Source of the DNA: Wurfbainia villosa
Lineage: Eukaryota > Streptophyta > Magnoliopsida > Zingiberales > Zingiberaceae
NCBI GenBank assembly: GCA_025175895.1
Contig: CM046007.1
Location: 27,113,913-27,177,912, forward strand
Reading direction: 5' to 3'
Length of the DNA stretch: 64,000 bases
Part shown: piece after piece, positions 21,894-35,365 of the stretch
How the letters are laid out: every line of letters starts with the position of its first letter
Numbering within the stretch: the stretch's first letter is position 1
The notes under the pieces: model-generated
What the model saw: the letters and a program-made list of their open reading frames with translations, nothing else
Told to the model about the DNA's origin: nothing
The model's database searches: none
Translations under genes and position numbers: made by a program

Positions 21894-22435
21894 CAGTCGA
21901 CTATTGGCACTTGAACCAGACTCGAACACTAGTCGAGTCACCGTCGACTTAGAGTAGTCGACTACCATTAACATGGTAGTCAACTGATGTCGGGAAATCC
22001 CATCCGACACTTAGCCAAATTGCCAAGTTTCACCTAAGAGCTACTACCCCTTCCCGGGTTATATTCGCTCACACTCATCCCTTGGAGTCCCTCGCCTTTG
22101 AAGTTATCTTCGTCTGGCCACGTCCCTCGGATGCGCCAAGTGCACGGCTCTGCAGCGCCATCCTTTGCGTCTCGCCCTGAAGTCTACTTCCTCCGGCTTT
22201 ACTCCAAGCTCTTCATCCGGCGGTCCCACAGATGCTTCAAGCGCACGGCTTCCGCAAAGTCATCCTTCACCGACTCAAGGACTGAGTCATGAGAGGTGAA
22301 ACTCGCCAAGGCTCCATGTGCGAATTACTAAGCCCTGCAAGACTCCAACGCACATATCAAATCATAATAACACTCTAACTTAAATCCTTTGTCACATACA
22401 TCAAAACCTTATCATGGCAAGAGATTGCCCTAACA
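21894..22435 (-). repeat. Right end of the G1 5' LTR
   Basis: Matches G1 LTR 15313-15855 closely and ends 'gattgccctaaca' next to TSD gactg. Its U5 part and the adjoining PBS were lost with the A2 insertion and deletion. Confidence 0.85.
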
Positions 22436-23037
22436 GACTGGACTTTGGAATTTGATTTTGCTAACTTTTTAGCTAAACAAGTAACAATTTTATATAATTT
22501 CTTAACTAAATAATGGCATATCTTGTATGGACCTTTTGAATCGGATACGGATTAGTGACTTCATTCGAACATGAATTCAGTTTGGATTCGGACTCTTGAC
22601 TATTTGTCATGAGTGATAGATGACTTATTTTCCCTTATCCTTGTTCCTCCTCATATGATAAAGATTCATCCCATGTATTTTTTAATGTCTTCCTTGTTCG
22701 TTGTCTTTTTATTTTTTTTCACGTTTGGGCATTCAACTTTAAAATGTCCCTTTTGATTGCATTAGTAGCACTTTACCTCTGCTTTAGTGGTTTGATTTGA
22801 TTTCATCTTTGAAGCCTTTGATAATCGTTTCTTTTTTAATAATTATGAACTAAGTTAACTAGATCGGAGGTCATGTCAACATCTGGTTCAAACTTAGACT
22901 CGAACTCATCGGATTGAGACTTGGGTTAACCTGGTTTTCTCTTGACCTACAATTAAGGCAATACCTTTCTTGACCTGGACCGAGTTAGTTTGTTCTTGCC
23001 GTTCAAGTTTAGAAAATACTACATATAATTTTATTTT
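22436..23037 (-). pseudogene. gag middle part of F
   Basis: Decayed A-like Gag on the minus strand. It shows a degenerate zinc-knuckle region (near 22730-22780), acidic linker codons, and a stretch reading KKGIALIVGQE and LERQEQTNSVQ near 23010-22930. This matches A1/A2 in the same place. The right end is SINE-1, in a 12-bp duplication; the frame resumes at 40675. Confidence 0.7.
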
Positions 23038-23116
23038 GTTTTTAAATATGGAACCACCACATTAGTGGCCCCCTCTGACTGCCCCTACTAGTGGAGGAAG
23101 TAAATTGGGATCTCGG

Positions 23117-26100
23117 TGTTGGATCGGAATAAGCGCTAGAGGGGGGTAAATAGCGCACGATAAATCTTCGTTCATTTTTGTTCGTTCGATAATACAAAGA
23201 GTTATGCAACGGAAAATAAAAGAACAAAAATTTATTTTTACTTGGTTCATAGCCTTCGGCTGCTAATCTAAGGCCCTAGCGATCCGAGATCGTGCACGGA
23301 GGACAATTCACTAAAACTTTCGCCCTCGTTGGAGGTAGGAGATGACGATTACAAAAACACGAAAAGCTCAAGGTAGAGAGACAAACCCCTCTCTCCTCGT
23401 TACGATAAAAGCTCGATAATAAACTGATTACAACAATTTAGAAATAAGAATTAGAGTGAACTGATACCGACGACTCAAAGAGTGGAAGTGGAGCTTGTGT
23501 CGTCGGCATTTCTGCAATGCTTTGGCGTCATATGATCGTCGTAGAGTAGTGACATTGTAGAGGCATTTGGAGAGCTTTTAATCGATGAAAATGGTGAAGA
23601 ACACTCCTTCTTTTATAGCCTTTGAGAACCATAGACGATGAGCTCAAGTCTTATCTTCAAAAGCCACCTCGCCCTAAGATAAGGGGATGAGGTTTTGACT
23701 ATCCTCGAAGCTGAAATTTGAATAGCAGTCGACTGCCACCATTATCAGTCAAACTGATGCCCATCAGTTGACTACTACAAGCCATCAGTCGACTGATGGC
23801 TAGGGTTTTCGACTGCAATAAAAAGTTAGCTCGAAATCATATAAAACTAAGTGTTTTCGACGGCCACCAACCATCCGATCTCGACATAAACCTTCCATGG
23901 GATGTCATAGGCGGATCGTCGCCTAAGGACGTCCCCGTACCAAGGACTCAACCTTACTTACACTTACTCACATGATCTTACTTCAAGCTTTACCTTTATA
24001 GCTTTTGCTTCTGGTCTCCACCTAATTTCTTCGGCTCCCTCCGAAGTCCTCCCAGTGTCGCCCGTGTTGGGTTTCCGGCACCACGGCGAGTGTGTGTTCG
24101 AACATGTTTCGTAAACATGTGCACAGTGGAAGAAATAAAAATAATAAATCTATATTTATTACAACACACACATCACACGCATGCATAGTACAACATGTGT
24201 AGACATAACCGTAAATTTAAATTTTGCAATAAAAGGAAACTTAAACTACGTATACCTTACGTATCACGTGTAGCGGAAAAGGCATCAACCGGAACGATCC
24301 TCGCTAGAATCGTCTCTATCCGTATCCACGCCGAGTATCTTCGGGATGACTTCACCAAGTCACGAGCCTCATCTTCGTACGGGTTACTAGCCTCGTGTTG
24401 AAGACGATGTGATCGAGAGAAGATCACGATCCGAATCCAAATTCGGATCCAAAAAATGAGTCCTCAAAAACTCGCTTCTCAGGAGAGGTATTCGTCAACC
24501 GTTTGATGAATCCTTCGTCCTCCACCTATGAGGATTATCGGAGATCGAATCCCCGGTAAGTAAGGCGCTGTCGTAGCTCCAAACGTCGCCCAAACGACGC
24601 TCCGACAAGAAGGAAACAAGCTGTCCAGAAAACTGGACAGCTTTGGTGGAGGAGTAGGGGCCGGCCAAAGGAAAGGTGGGAGCTCACCTTATTACCGAAC
24701 CCAAGGGAGATCACCGGAGCTCTTCCGGCAGCAGCTCGACACCGGAAAGAGGGAAGGACAGCTCCTTCTGGACACCGGCAAGGGAGCTTGGTGGGCGGCG
24801 GCTGCAAGGGGAGGTGTTGGCGCTGAATTCACCAAGGAGAGGAGGGGCGGCAGCTTTTAGGTCAAGGGATTTGGATTAGGGCTTAACAAACCCTTAAGCC
24901 CTCTTTTATAGAGAACTAATTCTCTTAATGGTTATTGGATCATAACCATAAGGCCCGTTAACCCGCTCCATTAATATAAGTTAAAATAAACCAAACCATA
25001 ATGATTTATTTTAAGTTAAAACGAACCGAACCAACTTTGGTTCATTCGTTTAAAATAAACCAACCCCCTTTGGTTTATTCTCCTCCGTTGGATTAGAACC
25101 AAACCATTTTGGTTCTTCCATCATGTCTTCATAAGACACGGCCCATCCACTCTTCCATTGCGACTGAAATGATTTCATGCTCGCTTCTTGTTTGGTCCAA
25201 CCAAACCTAGTTTCTCTCGGTATGAGAATCTCATTCTCAAGCTCGTTTTAAATCCTTTAGATTACGCTTGTTGTGCGTGTGACCAAATAGGTTCTCAGTT
25301 TATGTTGGTCGTCTATAATTAACCATTAATTATAGAAAGATCATGAGTGGCACCTAGTAGTACATCATGATCCCCAATTAACCTAAAAGATCAACGGTTG
25401 ATCTAGAACTATTTCTGAAACCCTTCAGCAGCTCGAATAAATCGTGCCTCATTCCCTTCACTCATCTTATACCCACTTGGTTCAGGACATGGTCTATAGT
25501 GTCAGTCCCCACTAGGCTGACTACGTCACACCTAGCCAAAGTATCATTTCCTCGTCCTAGTGATTCTAGTTACTGCACATGTATCGAAGAGTACCTTACT
25601 CTAAACATGTAATGCTTTGGCCAAAGACTTTAGTAACAATACGACGAGAGGCCATGGGTATACATCTCCTCGCAAGGAGTGGTGAATCCTTTATAGGTTA
25701 TTCAAACACCTTCAATCACTTCGACTTATACCCAATCATCTCGGGTCCACATCTCCTCAGAGATGCTTGCTTAAGATGTCAAAGCATAAGTCTTTATGAT
25801 CAAGATGACTTGAATACCGCAAGTCAAAGGAACATTGCACTTAAGCTACAGTAAGAACTTCATTGACATATCTATATATGCAGAGAACCATATGAAGTCT
25901 TATGATTGGTCACTCCAATGAACTAGTTACCATAACTAGCATCCACGATTAACTCCGGACATCACAATGTCTCCAGCCAGTGAGAATCAGCTGCTTGGAT
26001 ACACCAGGGAGTATACCTCATGCTAGTCTCGACAGAATTGATGGTGTCCAAATCCATCAATTCATCGACTAGGGATAATTCTGATACATCACAATTACTC

Positions 26101-26473
26101 ATGTAGAGATACTCACTAGTTGTGATCCAATCACAAATTCTCTCATGTTGTGAGTCGTATCGCGGACATTCAGTAAATGAGTTTAAGATCCAATCAAATA
26201 CATGAAACCATGTATACTCAAATAGTGAATCTTCATTTATCATATAAATGGTTCATACATAAGGCGATTGCCTTAGGATATCTCTCATATATTACTAACA
26301 GCCCGACCACCACGGTTTCTCAACACGAGAACTTCTGGGTGTCACCGACCTTCAGCTTAGCTTAACATCCCTGCACACTTGATTCAGCTCATGAGATAAC
26401 GATATAAGCTTAACTTTGTGTCTTTGCCATAATCAAAACATAGGTTCGATTATCTGATGCCCCTGCACTAACA
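23117..26473 (-). repeat. A3: A-type solo LTR, split by D1
   Basis: Pieces 23117-24064 and 26306-26473. It starts TGTTGGATCGG with the U5 block and ends 'ccctgcactaaca'. No PBS or PPT flanks it, so it is probably a solo LTR inserted in SINE-1. The flanks ctcgg and atcag agree at 3 of 5 bases, a weak TSD. A cluster of cagtcgactg-like palindromes is at 23726-23810. Confidence 0.75.
24065..26300 (-). repeat. D1: D-type solo LTR, TSD gcccg
   Basis: 2236 bp. Plus strand TGTTGGGTTTCCGG ... attactaaca, flanked by gcccg at 24060-24064 and 26301-26305. On the minus strand it starts TGTTAGTAATATATGAGAG and includes 'ccttatgtatgaacc', resembling Angela/Tork-group copia LTRs. The lineage call rests on memory of family style. 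It is very similar to D2. No gene; its short frames are not conserved proteins. Confidence 0.9.
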
Positions 26474-27087
26474 ATCAGGTGGCAAGTGCAAAGGAGGGGG
26501 TCAGTCAATAACCCAGGACGGTGATGTAGGATCCTTGAGGATTGGCTAGAGGGGGTGAATAGCACTTCTTTGATTTCTACAAGTTCGTTAGCAGAAGCGA
26601 TACAAGAAAAATAATAATTAAAATGAAAATAAAAAAAAACAATGCTAACAAAGTCGATGTAACATGGTTCGGAGATTAGGCTCCTACTCTATGGGAATCC
26701 GTAAGGTGGATCACTCCTAGCAAGCTTTCACTAGAATCCTCCTTTTGATGAAAACACCAAGGTAGAGAAGCCTTCTTTACAATCACACTCTTCTTCTTAC
26801 AAGATGATGGAGTTAAGTTTGAGAAAAAGAGGTTAAGAACACTTGAAAGCTTAGAGGAAGACTTAGTGAGCTTGAGAGTAAAGATCTGAATAAGAGCACT
26901 AGCCCTCTCAAGCTTTCCAAGGCCTCTCTTTATAGAACAAGGTTGTTTTTACCTGTTGAACCAGACATCGATCATTGCTTCATATCGATGATGATTTGCT
27001 CTTTACTGTTGGAATCAGCATTTTGATGAAGCGATCTACGGTAAATCGCACTCAGCGTCCACTTGGTCAGTCGATTTATCATATCAA

Positions 27088-28766
27088 TGTTAGGGATTTG
27101 ACGCCACTAGAGGGGGGTGAATAGCGTTGTGACCGTACGAAGATGGAATTCAATCGTGATCGTGTCTACAATTTCGTTAGCACAGCGGAATATAGAAATG
27201 AAAGCAATAACGAAATACAACAATCACGAACACAAGTATATAACGTGGTTCGGAACCGAACGGTTCCTACTCCACGGATCTAGCTCTAAAGAGCCCTAGT
27301 GATGCACACGCACTCACTAATCAATAATAACTCCTTCTCGGAACAATCCGGAGGCGGAGAAACCTCGTACAAGGATTACACTAAGTAATACACAAAAATA
27401 CAAGCAAAATACAAGGAAATATAAAGAACACTTTACAAACTAGGGTTTGAGCGCTTTGCTTGTTGGTTGCTTGGATGAGGTTGAAGGGCCCTGAAATGCA
27501 CCTGCAAATCGCCTTCAAATCGCCTCAAGTAAGCTCCCAAAAATCTGATGCCGCAATCTCCATGAACAGCTCCCTTTTATCTCGCGTCGGGCTGGATTTC
27601 CTTTGTGATCGGTACCGCCATAAGTCCCGATCATTGCCCGGCCGCTGTCTGTGAGACAACGGCTCAATCCACGTTGGACAAGTTCAGCGGGATTCTTAGC
27701 GATCGGCCAACATTAGCGATCGGCCCAGCCGCGTAATCGGCCCGATCGGCTCACGGGCGTCATGCTTTCGCGGTGAGCTAGCGATCATTGCCGACCCTTA
27801 GCGATCGGCGTATACATCGATTCATTGCTCCCATGAGCGATCATTGCTACGATTCGGCTCTTAACGGTCGACTCACGGCGGTCGAATCGGCCATAATTCG
27901 GTCATTGCCAACCTCAATGATGAGGTTTTAACCCAAAGTATGGTGCCCCCATACTTGCTAGACCACCCTTAGCCTAGACCTAAGCCTTCTAGCCACCTCC
28001 ATCAGCCTCACGCCTCTCGGATCCCTCCAAGTCATCCATGACTTGTTCATCCATCGCGCTAGCCTCCAGGTGCTTCCCTCGGCTATGTCATGCTAATGGT
28101 GTCTACACCGCCAAGGCACATTGGACTTACGCCGCCAAGACTCCGCTTGGACTTTCTGCCTTGACCATTGGTCTTATGCTGCACTGCGCCAATATCAAAC
28201 CCTTGGACTTCTCAAATGCCAAGACTCAAGCTTGGACTTTCCCTTGCCAACCCATGTTGGACTTTCCATGCCAAGACCATGCTTGGACTTTCCTTGCCAA
28301 CCCATGTTGGACTTTTCATGCCAAGACCATGCTTGGACTTTCCTTGCCAACCCATGTTGGACTTTTCATACCAAGACCATGCTTGGACTTTCCTTGCCAA
28401 CCCATGTTGGACTTTACATTGCCAAGACCCATGCTTGGACTTTTCATGTGCCAAGTGTCCCACTTGGACTTTCCATGCCAAATACTCAAGACTTGGACTT
28501 TACCTTGCCAAGACCCATGCTTGGACTTTCCCATAATCACATGGTCAACCCCAGTCAACCATCAAGGTCTTTCTCGAGTCAAAACTCGAGTCCGGTCAAA
28601 CATGACCCGGGTCGATTGCTCCAACAATCTCCCCAACATATTAACCGACATTAATGTCAAACATCAATGCCAAACCACTTTGTCAAATCCCTTTGTCAAA
28701 CATCAAAACATCACTCGAGTCAAACTCGAGTCTGGTCAATCGTGACCTAGGCCGATTGCACCAACA
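27088..28766 (-). repeat. C-type LTR at the left end of X/E2
   Basis: It starts tgttagggatttgacgcc and ends gattgcaccaaca. The palindrome region (27600-27900) is almost wholly in the 'gatcggcc/gatcattgcc' form. The array at 28125-28535 contains about 57-bp tandem units 'ccaagaccatgcttgg ... ccaacccatgttgg'. Confidence 0.88.
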
Positions 28767-30622
28767 ATCTCCCCCTTTTTGATGTTTGACAAAAACCAAA
28801 CAAATCATCTGAGTTAGACCACTAACTCAAATCCCTTACTAATTATCCCAAATTGGTAAACACTCTCCAAATGTTCTCCCCCAAACATTCTCCCCCTTTT
28901 TGACTAACATCAAAAAGGTTATCTCTCCAAGGAGGTCAATGTCTCATGTCCCAATGAGATCTTACAATCTCCCCCTTTTTGACCTAAAAATATCTAGGAT
29001 GCCTACCATCGTCCTAGTGATAAGTCCCATATCACTCAAGAGAGGCAATCCTATAATCTCTCCCAATTTCCAAATTGGGTATCAAAAACCCATCAATTTT
29101 CCTAATTGATGATACTCTCCCAATAACTTCTCCTCTCCAAGGAGAAAAACACATCCATCATCCCAAGATGGATAACTCCCCCTAAAGGCTTGCTCCCCCT
29201 TGACCATTGCACCAACAATGTCCTTGGGAAGCCCCTAAGCCAATAGGAACTCTAAACCATCAAAATTAAGGTTCTAAGTTCAACATAGAACTTTCACTCA
29301 CCCTAAATTTGATACTTTGACCTAACACATCTCCTAATCCATATCCAATGGATTTTCACCCTTTATAATGCTTTCTAAAGCATATCCTAGGGTTAGGAGT
29401 GATTAGGAACCTTTTCCATAGCTGAACACGGGCTAAACAAACCTTGTTAACCCGAATCGACTGGCAATCGACTCTCGATCGATGTCGATCATTGCCACCC
29501 ACATCCGATCGCAACAGTATCGATAATTAGAAATTCATAAATAATTATACGTAATTCAAAAAATCGTGAAAATTCATACGTATAATACTTATGACACACA
29601 CAATGGGTGAAAAATATTTGAAAATTATTTTATTCATAAAATAGTGAGTTTGATACAAAACTCAAAACCATTGAAATTTTCAATGTTTTGGCCCTATTTT
29701 GTATCAACTTCATCAATGGTGATTGCTATCAAAAGATAGACTTCACCAAGGTTTTTCAAAATGATTTTAAAATGTTTTCAAAACCTTATTTTGGATCATA
29801 TTCCTTGGGCTCTATGCACATGACTTGTACACAAGCTTTCCCAATGATCCACAAATGAAACAAGATGAGTTTTAGTTCATCTAGATGCAAACACTATGCA
29901 CCTTGAACTTAACTCATATCCTAGCATCTCACATGTATCTAGGGTGTATAAATACACATACATGTCAATTGGATGTGAGATGTGGGTTTTGGTTCATTTA
30001 ATCTAGGGTTTCATGCATTCTCTAAGGCAACCCTACTTGATTCCCTTATAAATGGGACTCCAAGTCATGCCATTGTCCTTAAATCAATTTCAATCAAAAT
30101 ATCTTAAATGCATGAATGATTATGACATTAAAGATGATATAGATAAACACATGCTCATAATCATGATGTCATGGCATAATATGAAATCTAAAAACACATG
30201 ACATTTAATCATTAATCCTAAACATATACATGACATATGGAATGATTACAAATAAGCATGATGTCATGGCATGTTATATGGCAAACAAAGCATGGCATAT
30301 AAAATATATAGGTATAGTAATACCTAAATTTTAATATTAATTGTCATTTCATATAATTAATTATATTTTGCCATATTTCTATTTTTCTCCCAAATGTGCC
30401 AAAAACCCAAAATGGCACACTAACCTCTAAACCTAAATTGTGCCAAAATGATCATTTTATCAAACTTCATAATTAATATTGGCACATCCTAAAATCCTTT
30501 TAGGATTAAAATCAAACCACATTCCCAAGGTAACTATAACCTTGAAAATGACCTAAAATGCCACCTTTGCCATGGTTGAGTTAACTACCCATCCAATCAA
30601 GGTTGGCACACCCTAAACCCAT
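28767..30622 (-). other. C-type 3' noncoding region of X
   Basis: Nearly collinear with 49129-53242 of C2 minus D2. Several PPT-like tracts (minus-strand ggggaga) lie within 28767-29200. The inverted repeat CATCTCAC (29925-29932) ... GTGAGATG (29975-29982) is present. AT-rich; I see no gene and no pol. Confidence 0.75.
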
Positions 30623-32352
30623 CTAGCGTGAATCAATCACGCTCTTAGGAACCCAAAACCGATTTGAGCTCCTAGGGTTAATTAGGTATTCCTTAGGGAT
30701 AACCTCCCTAGATACCTCCTAATGACCCTCCTAGGCTTGTTAGCCTTGGTCATTTGGGTCTTACCTAGGTTGAATCTAAGGGTAACTCCCCTTGCAACCT
30801 TCTTAGTGTCCACCCTAGGTTTCCTTGAAACCCTAGCCACTAGGCACACCCTTTGGTCAATTCTAGGGATGACTTCCCTATTGACCTTGGTCTTCCTAGA
30901 CCTAGTTTGTGTTCCATAGTCAAATGGAACACTATGGTAAACTACCTTAGGCTTAGGTTTGTGACCCAAACCTTGCTTGCCTTTGGTTGACTTTTGACTC
31001 TTAGGTCCTAGGTGTTGACTTTGACTTTTGGACCCTTGCATTTGATTTTGCATAACCTTAAGGGTCTTTTCAAGTTTTTCAAGCCTTGACCTCAAGACTT
31101 GATTTTCCTTTTCTAATTGCCCGATTTTAGAATTTTGATTTAAATCTTGGGCATTGGACTTCCTAGGCATATGCCTAGTCCATTTAGGGTTTAGACCTAG
31201 GTGCTCTTGCACCTTTCTAATTGTCTCCCTAGGTAAAAATTTTCTAGAGTTATTTGACCTAGGTTTGTCCTTAGATAAGTTGTTTTTAGGGACATTAGTC
31301 CCAAATTTCTCCCTATTATCTAAGTGAATATTTTTAGCTCCTAAACAAAAGTATTTATTTCTATTAGCATGCTTTTCATGGCAAATTGCTAGGGAATTGA
31401 AATTTCTAGCATGTTTTTGTCTATTAACTAAAGAAAGAGTATTATTAATTTGATATACCTTAGGGTTAGCCTTAGTAGCTCCCCCTACTTGTGATGCTCC
31501 CCTTTGCCCCTTCTTCTCCCCCTTCGGGCATTGACTCCGGTAATGACCCGGTAGTCGGCATTTGAAGCAAATCACTTGCTCCTTGCTCTTTTTCATTGAG
31601 GCACCGGTCTCCTTGACTTTTGGCACCGGTGGAGTCTTCTTAACCCGTTTAGGACACTTACTCTTGTAGTGTCCTTTCTCCCTACACTCAAAGCATATAA
31701 TATTCATTTTATTATTTATTGACATGCTTGAGTTACCTAGGGTGGTTGTGATGGTCGGAGTGGATTCTTGAGCTTGCTCTTCCTCTCTACCGGATGTAGA
31801 TGGTTCTTCTTGTTGCTCCGGTATCGAGGATGCCCTAATCTCCTCCCCTTCTATCCTAGAGGTGGAGGTCTCCTCTTCTTCCATCACTTCTACCTCTTCT
31901 GATCCGGATGTTGATTCCCTATCAACCTCCGAATTCTCTAGCTCTTTGGATGTTTTTTCTTGAGCTTGAGAGGGTGATGATCCTTCTTCTTGGACGGGTG
32001 ATAGACTTTCATGGAGCTTGGCCAAATCGCTCCATAGCTCCTTGGCATCCACGTAGTCACCTAGGCTACACAAGAGATCATTAGGAATTAAATCAAAAAT
32101 GAATTTGATTACCTTCTTGTTTTTATCGAATTGTTGGAGTTGCTCCTCACTCCACTTCTTCTTCTTGAGAAACCCTCCCTTTGGTCCCTTAGGATATTCA
32201 AATCCTTCCATCAACGCGGACCACTCCTCAAGGTCTCTCATCATCAAAAAATCTTCAATTCTCGCCTTCCAAGAATTGAAACCTTCTCGTCCATAGAAGG
32301 AATAGGGAATTGGGGTGTTGATGTCCCATCCCAATGGTTCTTCCATCTTCAC
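30623..32352 (-). pseudogene. gag of X, two zinc knuckles, one frameshift near the end
   Basis: Gag of the C/E Sirevirus-like group. The frame from the ATG at 32352 (MKMEEPLGWDINTPIPY) is open for 556 codons. It contains FYGREGFNSWKARIEDFL, KFIFDLIPNDLLCSLGDYVDAKELW, a Glu/Ser linker, knuckles CFECREKGHYKSKC (about 31690-31650) and CFKCRLPGHYRSQC (about 31570-31530), a coiled coil (31130-31030) and a basic tail. A one-base deletion near 30716, relative to C2, shifts the last codons, so the frame stops at 30682 instead of reaching the FWVPKSVID end near 30623. The 5' 130 codons are almost the same as in C2. Confidence 0.9.
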
Positions 32353-32405
32353 CCTCTAGCCTCTTTGTCTTAGCTCCCGGCGGTTAGTCCGTAGAAGAGC
32401 CCCGG

Positions 32406-32419
32406 GCTCTGATACCACT
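32406..32419 (-). promoter_or_regulatory. Primer binding site of the X/E2 minus-strand part
   Basis: Minus strand AGTGGTATCAGAGC, directly at the LTR edge. The sequence on the gag side is nearly identical to that in C2 (54961-55028), but the LTR type beyond the boundary is E instead of C. Confidence 0.85.
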
Positions 32420-33616
32420 TGTTAGGGATCGTTTGAAAGCTAGAGGGGGGGTGAATAGCTCTTTTCGTTTCTACAAAAGTAATTAGCAGAAGCAAACACA
32501 AGTAATATATGTAAAAACAAAAACCAATGCTAACAAAGCCTTTACGTGGTTCGGAGATAATGCTCCTACTCCACGGCGATCCTTAAGGTGGATCAACCCA
32601 AGCAATTTCACTATGAAGCTTTCTCTTTACAAAGACCTCCTCTTCTTACAAAAGATGACAATGAAGATTTGAGAGGAGAAAGGAGATTAATACACTTAGA
32701 AAGCTTGGAAAACTTGTAGGAGCTTAGAAGAAAGATCAGAATGTAAGCATTAGGCTCTTCTTGCTCCCCTTGGGCTCTTTTTATAGGAAAGAGCCTCTTT
32801 TTCCCGTTGGAGGTCTATCAGTCGACTGATGACTTACATCAGTCGACTGCCGCCGATTCTAACGGCTTCTGAATAGCCGAATTTGCGGGATTTGCCGTCG
32901 TCATCGCCAACGGGAAGACTATCGATCGGCCAGCGATGGCGATTCGGCGTAAATCTTGCTAAATAGCCGTGGCGATTGGCTCTGGTCATTCGTGTTGTGG
33001 CGATCATTGCCCGGCTTATACTGCGATCAGTCAGTCGCTATCACGATTTTTGAGGATAACCCCCGATCGATAACACCTTCAAACTCTAATGCTATATTTT
33101 AAGGGCGATTCGGCCGACACCATGTTCCGGTCGATCTCACACTCCAATATGACTAATTCATACTTGAAAACATAACCTAAGCCTAGACTTAACCTTCTAG
33201 CTTCTCCATCAGCCTTGCGCCTCTAGGATTTCTCTGAGTCCACGACTCCATCCATGCGCTTGCCTTCAAAAGCTTCCTTCGGTTTCGTCATGCTTTGGGT
33301 TTCTTCTTTGCCAAAGTACGCTTGGACTTTACGCCGCCAAGACTACAGGCTTGGACTTATGCCGCCAAGACTTTCCTTTGGTCTTCCTTTTCCAAGGACT
33401 GCTTGGACTTTACGCCGCCAAGACTACATGCTTGGACTTATGCTGCCAAGACCTTTCCTTGACTTCTCTTTGCCAAGATCACACTTGGACTTGTCTTTTA
33501 CCAAGTCTTCATACTTGGATTTTCCTGTCACTTAAACATGTATACAATCAGATCACAAAACATTGCCTAACTTAGATGATTATCCAAACATCAAAATATA
33601 TATAAATGCTTGGGGC
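32420..33616 (-). repeat. Inner E-type LTR, inverted, missing about 13 bp at its U3 end
   Basis: It starts tgttagggatcgtttgaaagc and is the reverse complement of 38639-39826 with high similarity. It stops at 'tgcttggggca', where the intact LTR would go on for about 13 bases to the terminal CA. Plus-strand pol sequence follows directly. TATA-like 'ctttttatagg' lies on the minus strand near 32780. Confidence 0.85.
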
Positions 33617-35365
33617 AATAATCAAGGGGGAGGATTGGATCAAGGGGAAGTAAGGGATGATTCCGATAATGAACATAGAATTGAAGTAAATCATGATCAA
33701 ACTCAACTTGATACACCTCCTAGAACCATAAGAGTTCATCAAAGTCACCCATTAGATCAAATTGTGGGTGAATTATCTCAAGGAGTTAGGACTAGGTCAT
33801 TCCATAGGGACCCCACTAGTCATATAGCTCTAATTTCTCAAATTGAGCCCAAAAACATTAAAGATGCATTACTTGATCCGGATTGGATCTTAGCAATGCA
33901 AGATGAATTGGCTCAATTTGATAGGAGTCAAGTGTGGGAGTTAGTTCCTAGACCAAGTGAAAATACTATTATTACTACAAGATGGGTCTTTAGGAACAAA
34001 CTAGATGACCAAGGGAATATCACTAGAAATAAAGCACGATTAGTTGCAAGGGGTTTTAATCAAGTTGAAGGACTTGATTATGATGAAACATATGCCCCGG
34101 TTGCTAGATTAGAGTCCATTAGAATACTTTTAGCATATGCCTCCTATATGGGTTTCAAACTCCATCAAATGGATGTCAAATCGGCATTCCTAAATGGGTT
34201 TATTAAGGAAGAGGTGTATGTAGAACAACCTCCCGAGTTTGAAAATATGGACTACCCAAACCATGTATACAAACTTAGGAAAGCCTTATATGGTTTGAAA
34301 CAAGCTCCCCGGGCTTGGTATGAAAGATTGTCAACCTTCCTAATCTCCAAGGATTTCAGAAGGGGTAGTATAGATCAAACTCTCTTTATAAAGTCAACAT
34401 CTAAGGACATTTTTGTAGCCCAAGTGTATGTTGATGACATTATCTTTGGGTCAACAAATGATGAGCTTCTTGAAGACTTTATTCAAAATATGGAAAAAGA
34501 GTTTGAGATGAGTCTAGTTGGAGAATTAAATTTCTTCCTAGGTTTGCAAGTTAAACAAACTAGTGAAGGAATTTACATTTATCAAACCAAATATGCTAAG
34601 GAAATGATTAAGAAATTTGGTTTAGAAAATGCTAAGGTAGTGTCAACTCCAATGGCAACCAATGCCAAAATAGATAGTGATAGTGAAGTAAAATAAATAG
34701 ATCTTACCCTTTATAGGAGCATGATTGGTAGCCTCTTGTATTTAACCGCTAGTAGACCCGACATATTATTTGCGGTTGGTATGTGTGCTAGGTATCAATC
34801 ATGTGCTAAGGAATCTCATTTAGTTAAAAGAATTTTAAGATATGTCAAGGGCACACTAAATGTAGGTCTATGGTACCCTAGGACTAGGTCATTTGAATTA
34901 CTTGGGTATACCGATTCCGATTATGCCGGGTGCAAATTGGATAGGAAAAGTACTAGTGGTGGATGCCAATTTCTTGGGTCCTCCCTAGTTAGTTGGAGTA
35001 GTAGGAAGCAACATTGTGTTGCTTTATCAACCACCGAAGCCGAATATATTGCTATGGGTGGTTGTGTAGCTCAACTATTATGGATGAAACATACCTTAGA
35101 AGATTATGAGCTAACTTACTCCAACATGAAAGTACTTTGTGATAATGTGAGCACCATTAACTTGACCAAAAATCCGGTGCATCACTCTAGGACCAAGCAC
35201 ATTGAAGTGAAACATCACTTCATTAGAGACCATGTGGCTAAGGGGGACATTGAGCTTAATTACATTGAATCTAAGTCCAACCTAGCCGACATCTTTACCA
35301 AGCCTCTCCCCGAACTAGAATTTTCATCACTTAGGAGAGAACTTGGGATGTGCTTTGTAGAATAG
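33617..35365 (+). pseudogene. pol part of E2: reverse transcriptase and RNase H, one nonsense codon
   Basis: A single frame from 33617 to 35365, broken only by TAA at 34694-34696, where E1 has a CAA (Gln) codon. It starts in the linker before RT (HPLDQIVGELSQGVRTRS). RT motifs: WVFRNK, LVARGFNQVEGLDYDETYAPVARL, QMDVKSAFLNGF, YGLKQAPRAWYERL and catalytic YVDD (34427-34438). RNase H: GYTDSDYAGCKLDRKS, STTEAEY, HHSRTKHIE and the end DIFTKPLPELEF. Protease and integrase are missing, because the left side is joined to an inverted LTR. It is the best-kept RT in the window. Confidence 0.93.

Larger units (their letters stand above)
14652..22435 (-). mobile_element. G1: G-type copia element, TSD gactg, partly replaced by A2
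   Basis: The outer ends are TG at 14652 and taaca at 22435, flanked by gactg (14647-14651 and 22436-22440). It has a complete left LTR, then a 3' noncoding region and a gag C-terminus. The right LTR survives only from 21894 on. A2 inserted in that right LTR, and the DNA between A2 integrase and G1 gag was then deleted. No A2 left LTR or G1 5' gag remains. Confidence 0.8.

Noticed and set aside
25579..26365. Similar short open frames in D1 and D2 (for example 25579-25854 and 50872-51147)
   Set aside because: They are shared only because both are copies of the same solo LTR. No domain, and not kept in D3.
23112..26478. A clean TSD for solo LTR A3
   Set aside because: Flanks ctcgg and atcag agree in 3 of 5 bases only, so I do not claim a true duplication, although SINE-1 continuity supports an insertion here.
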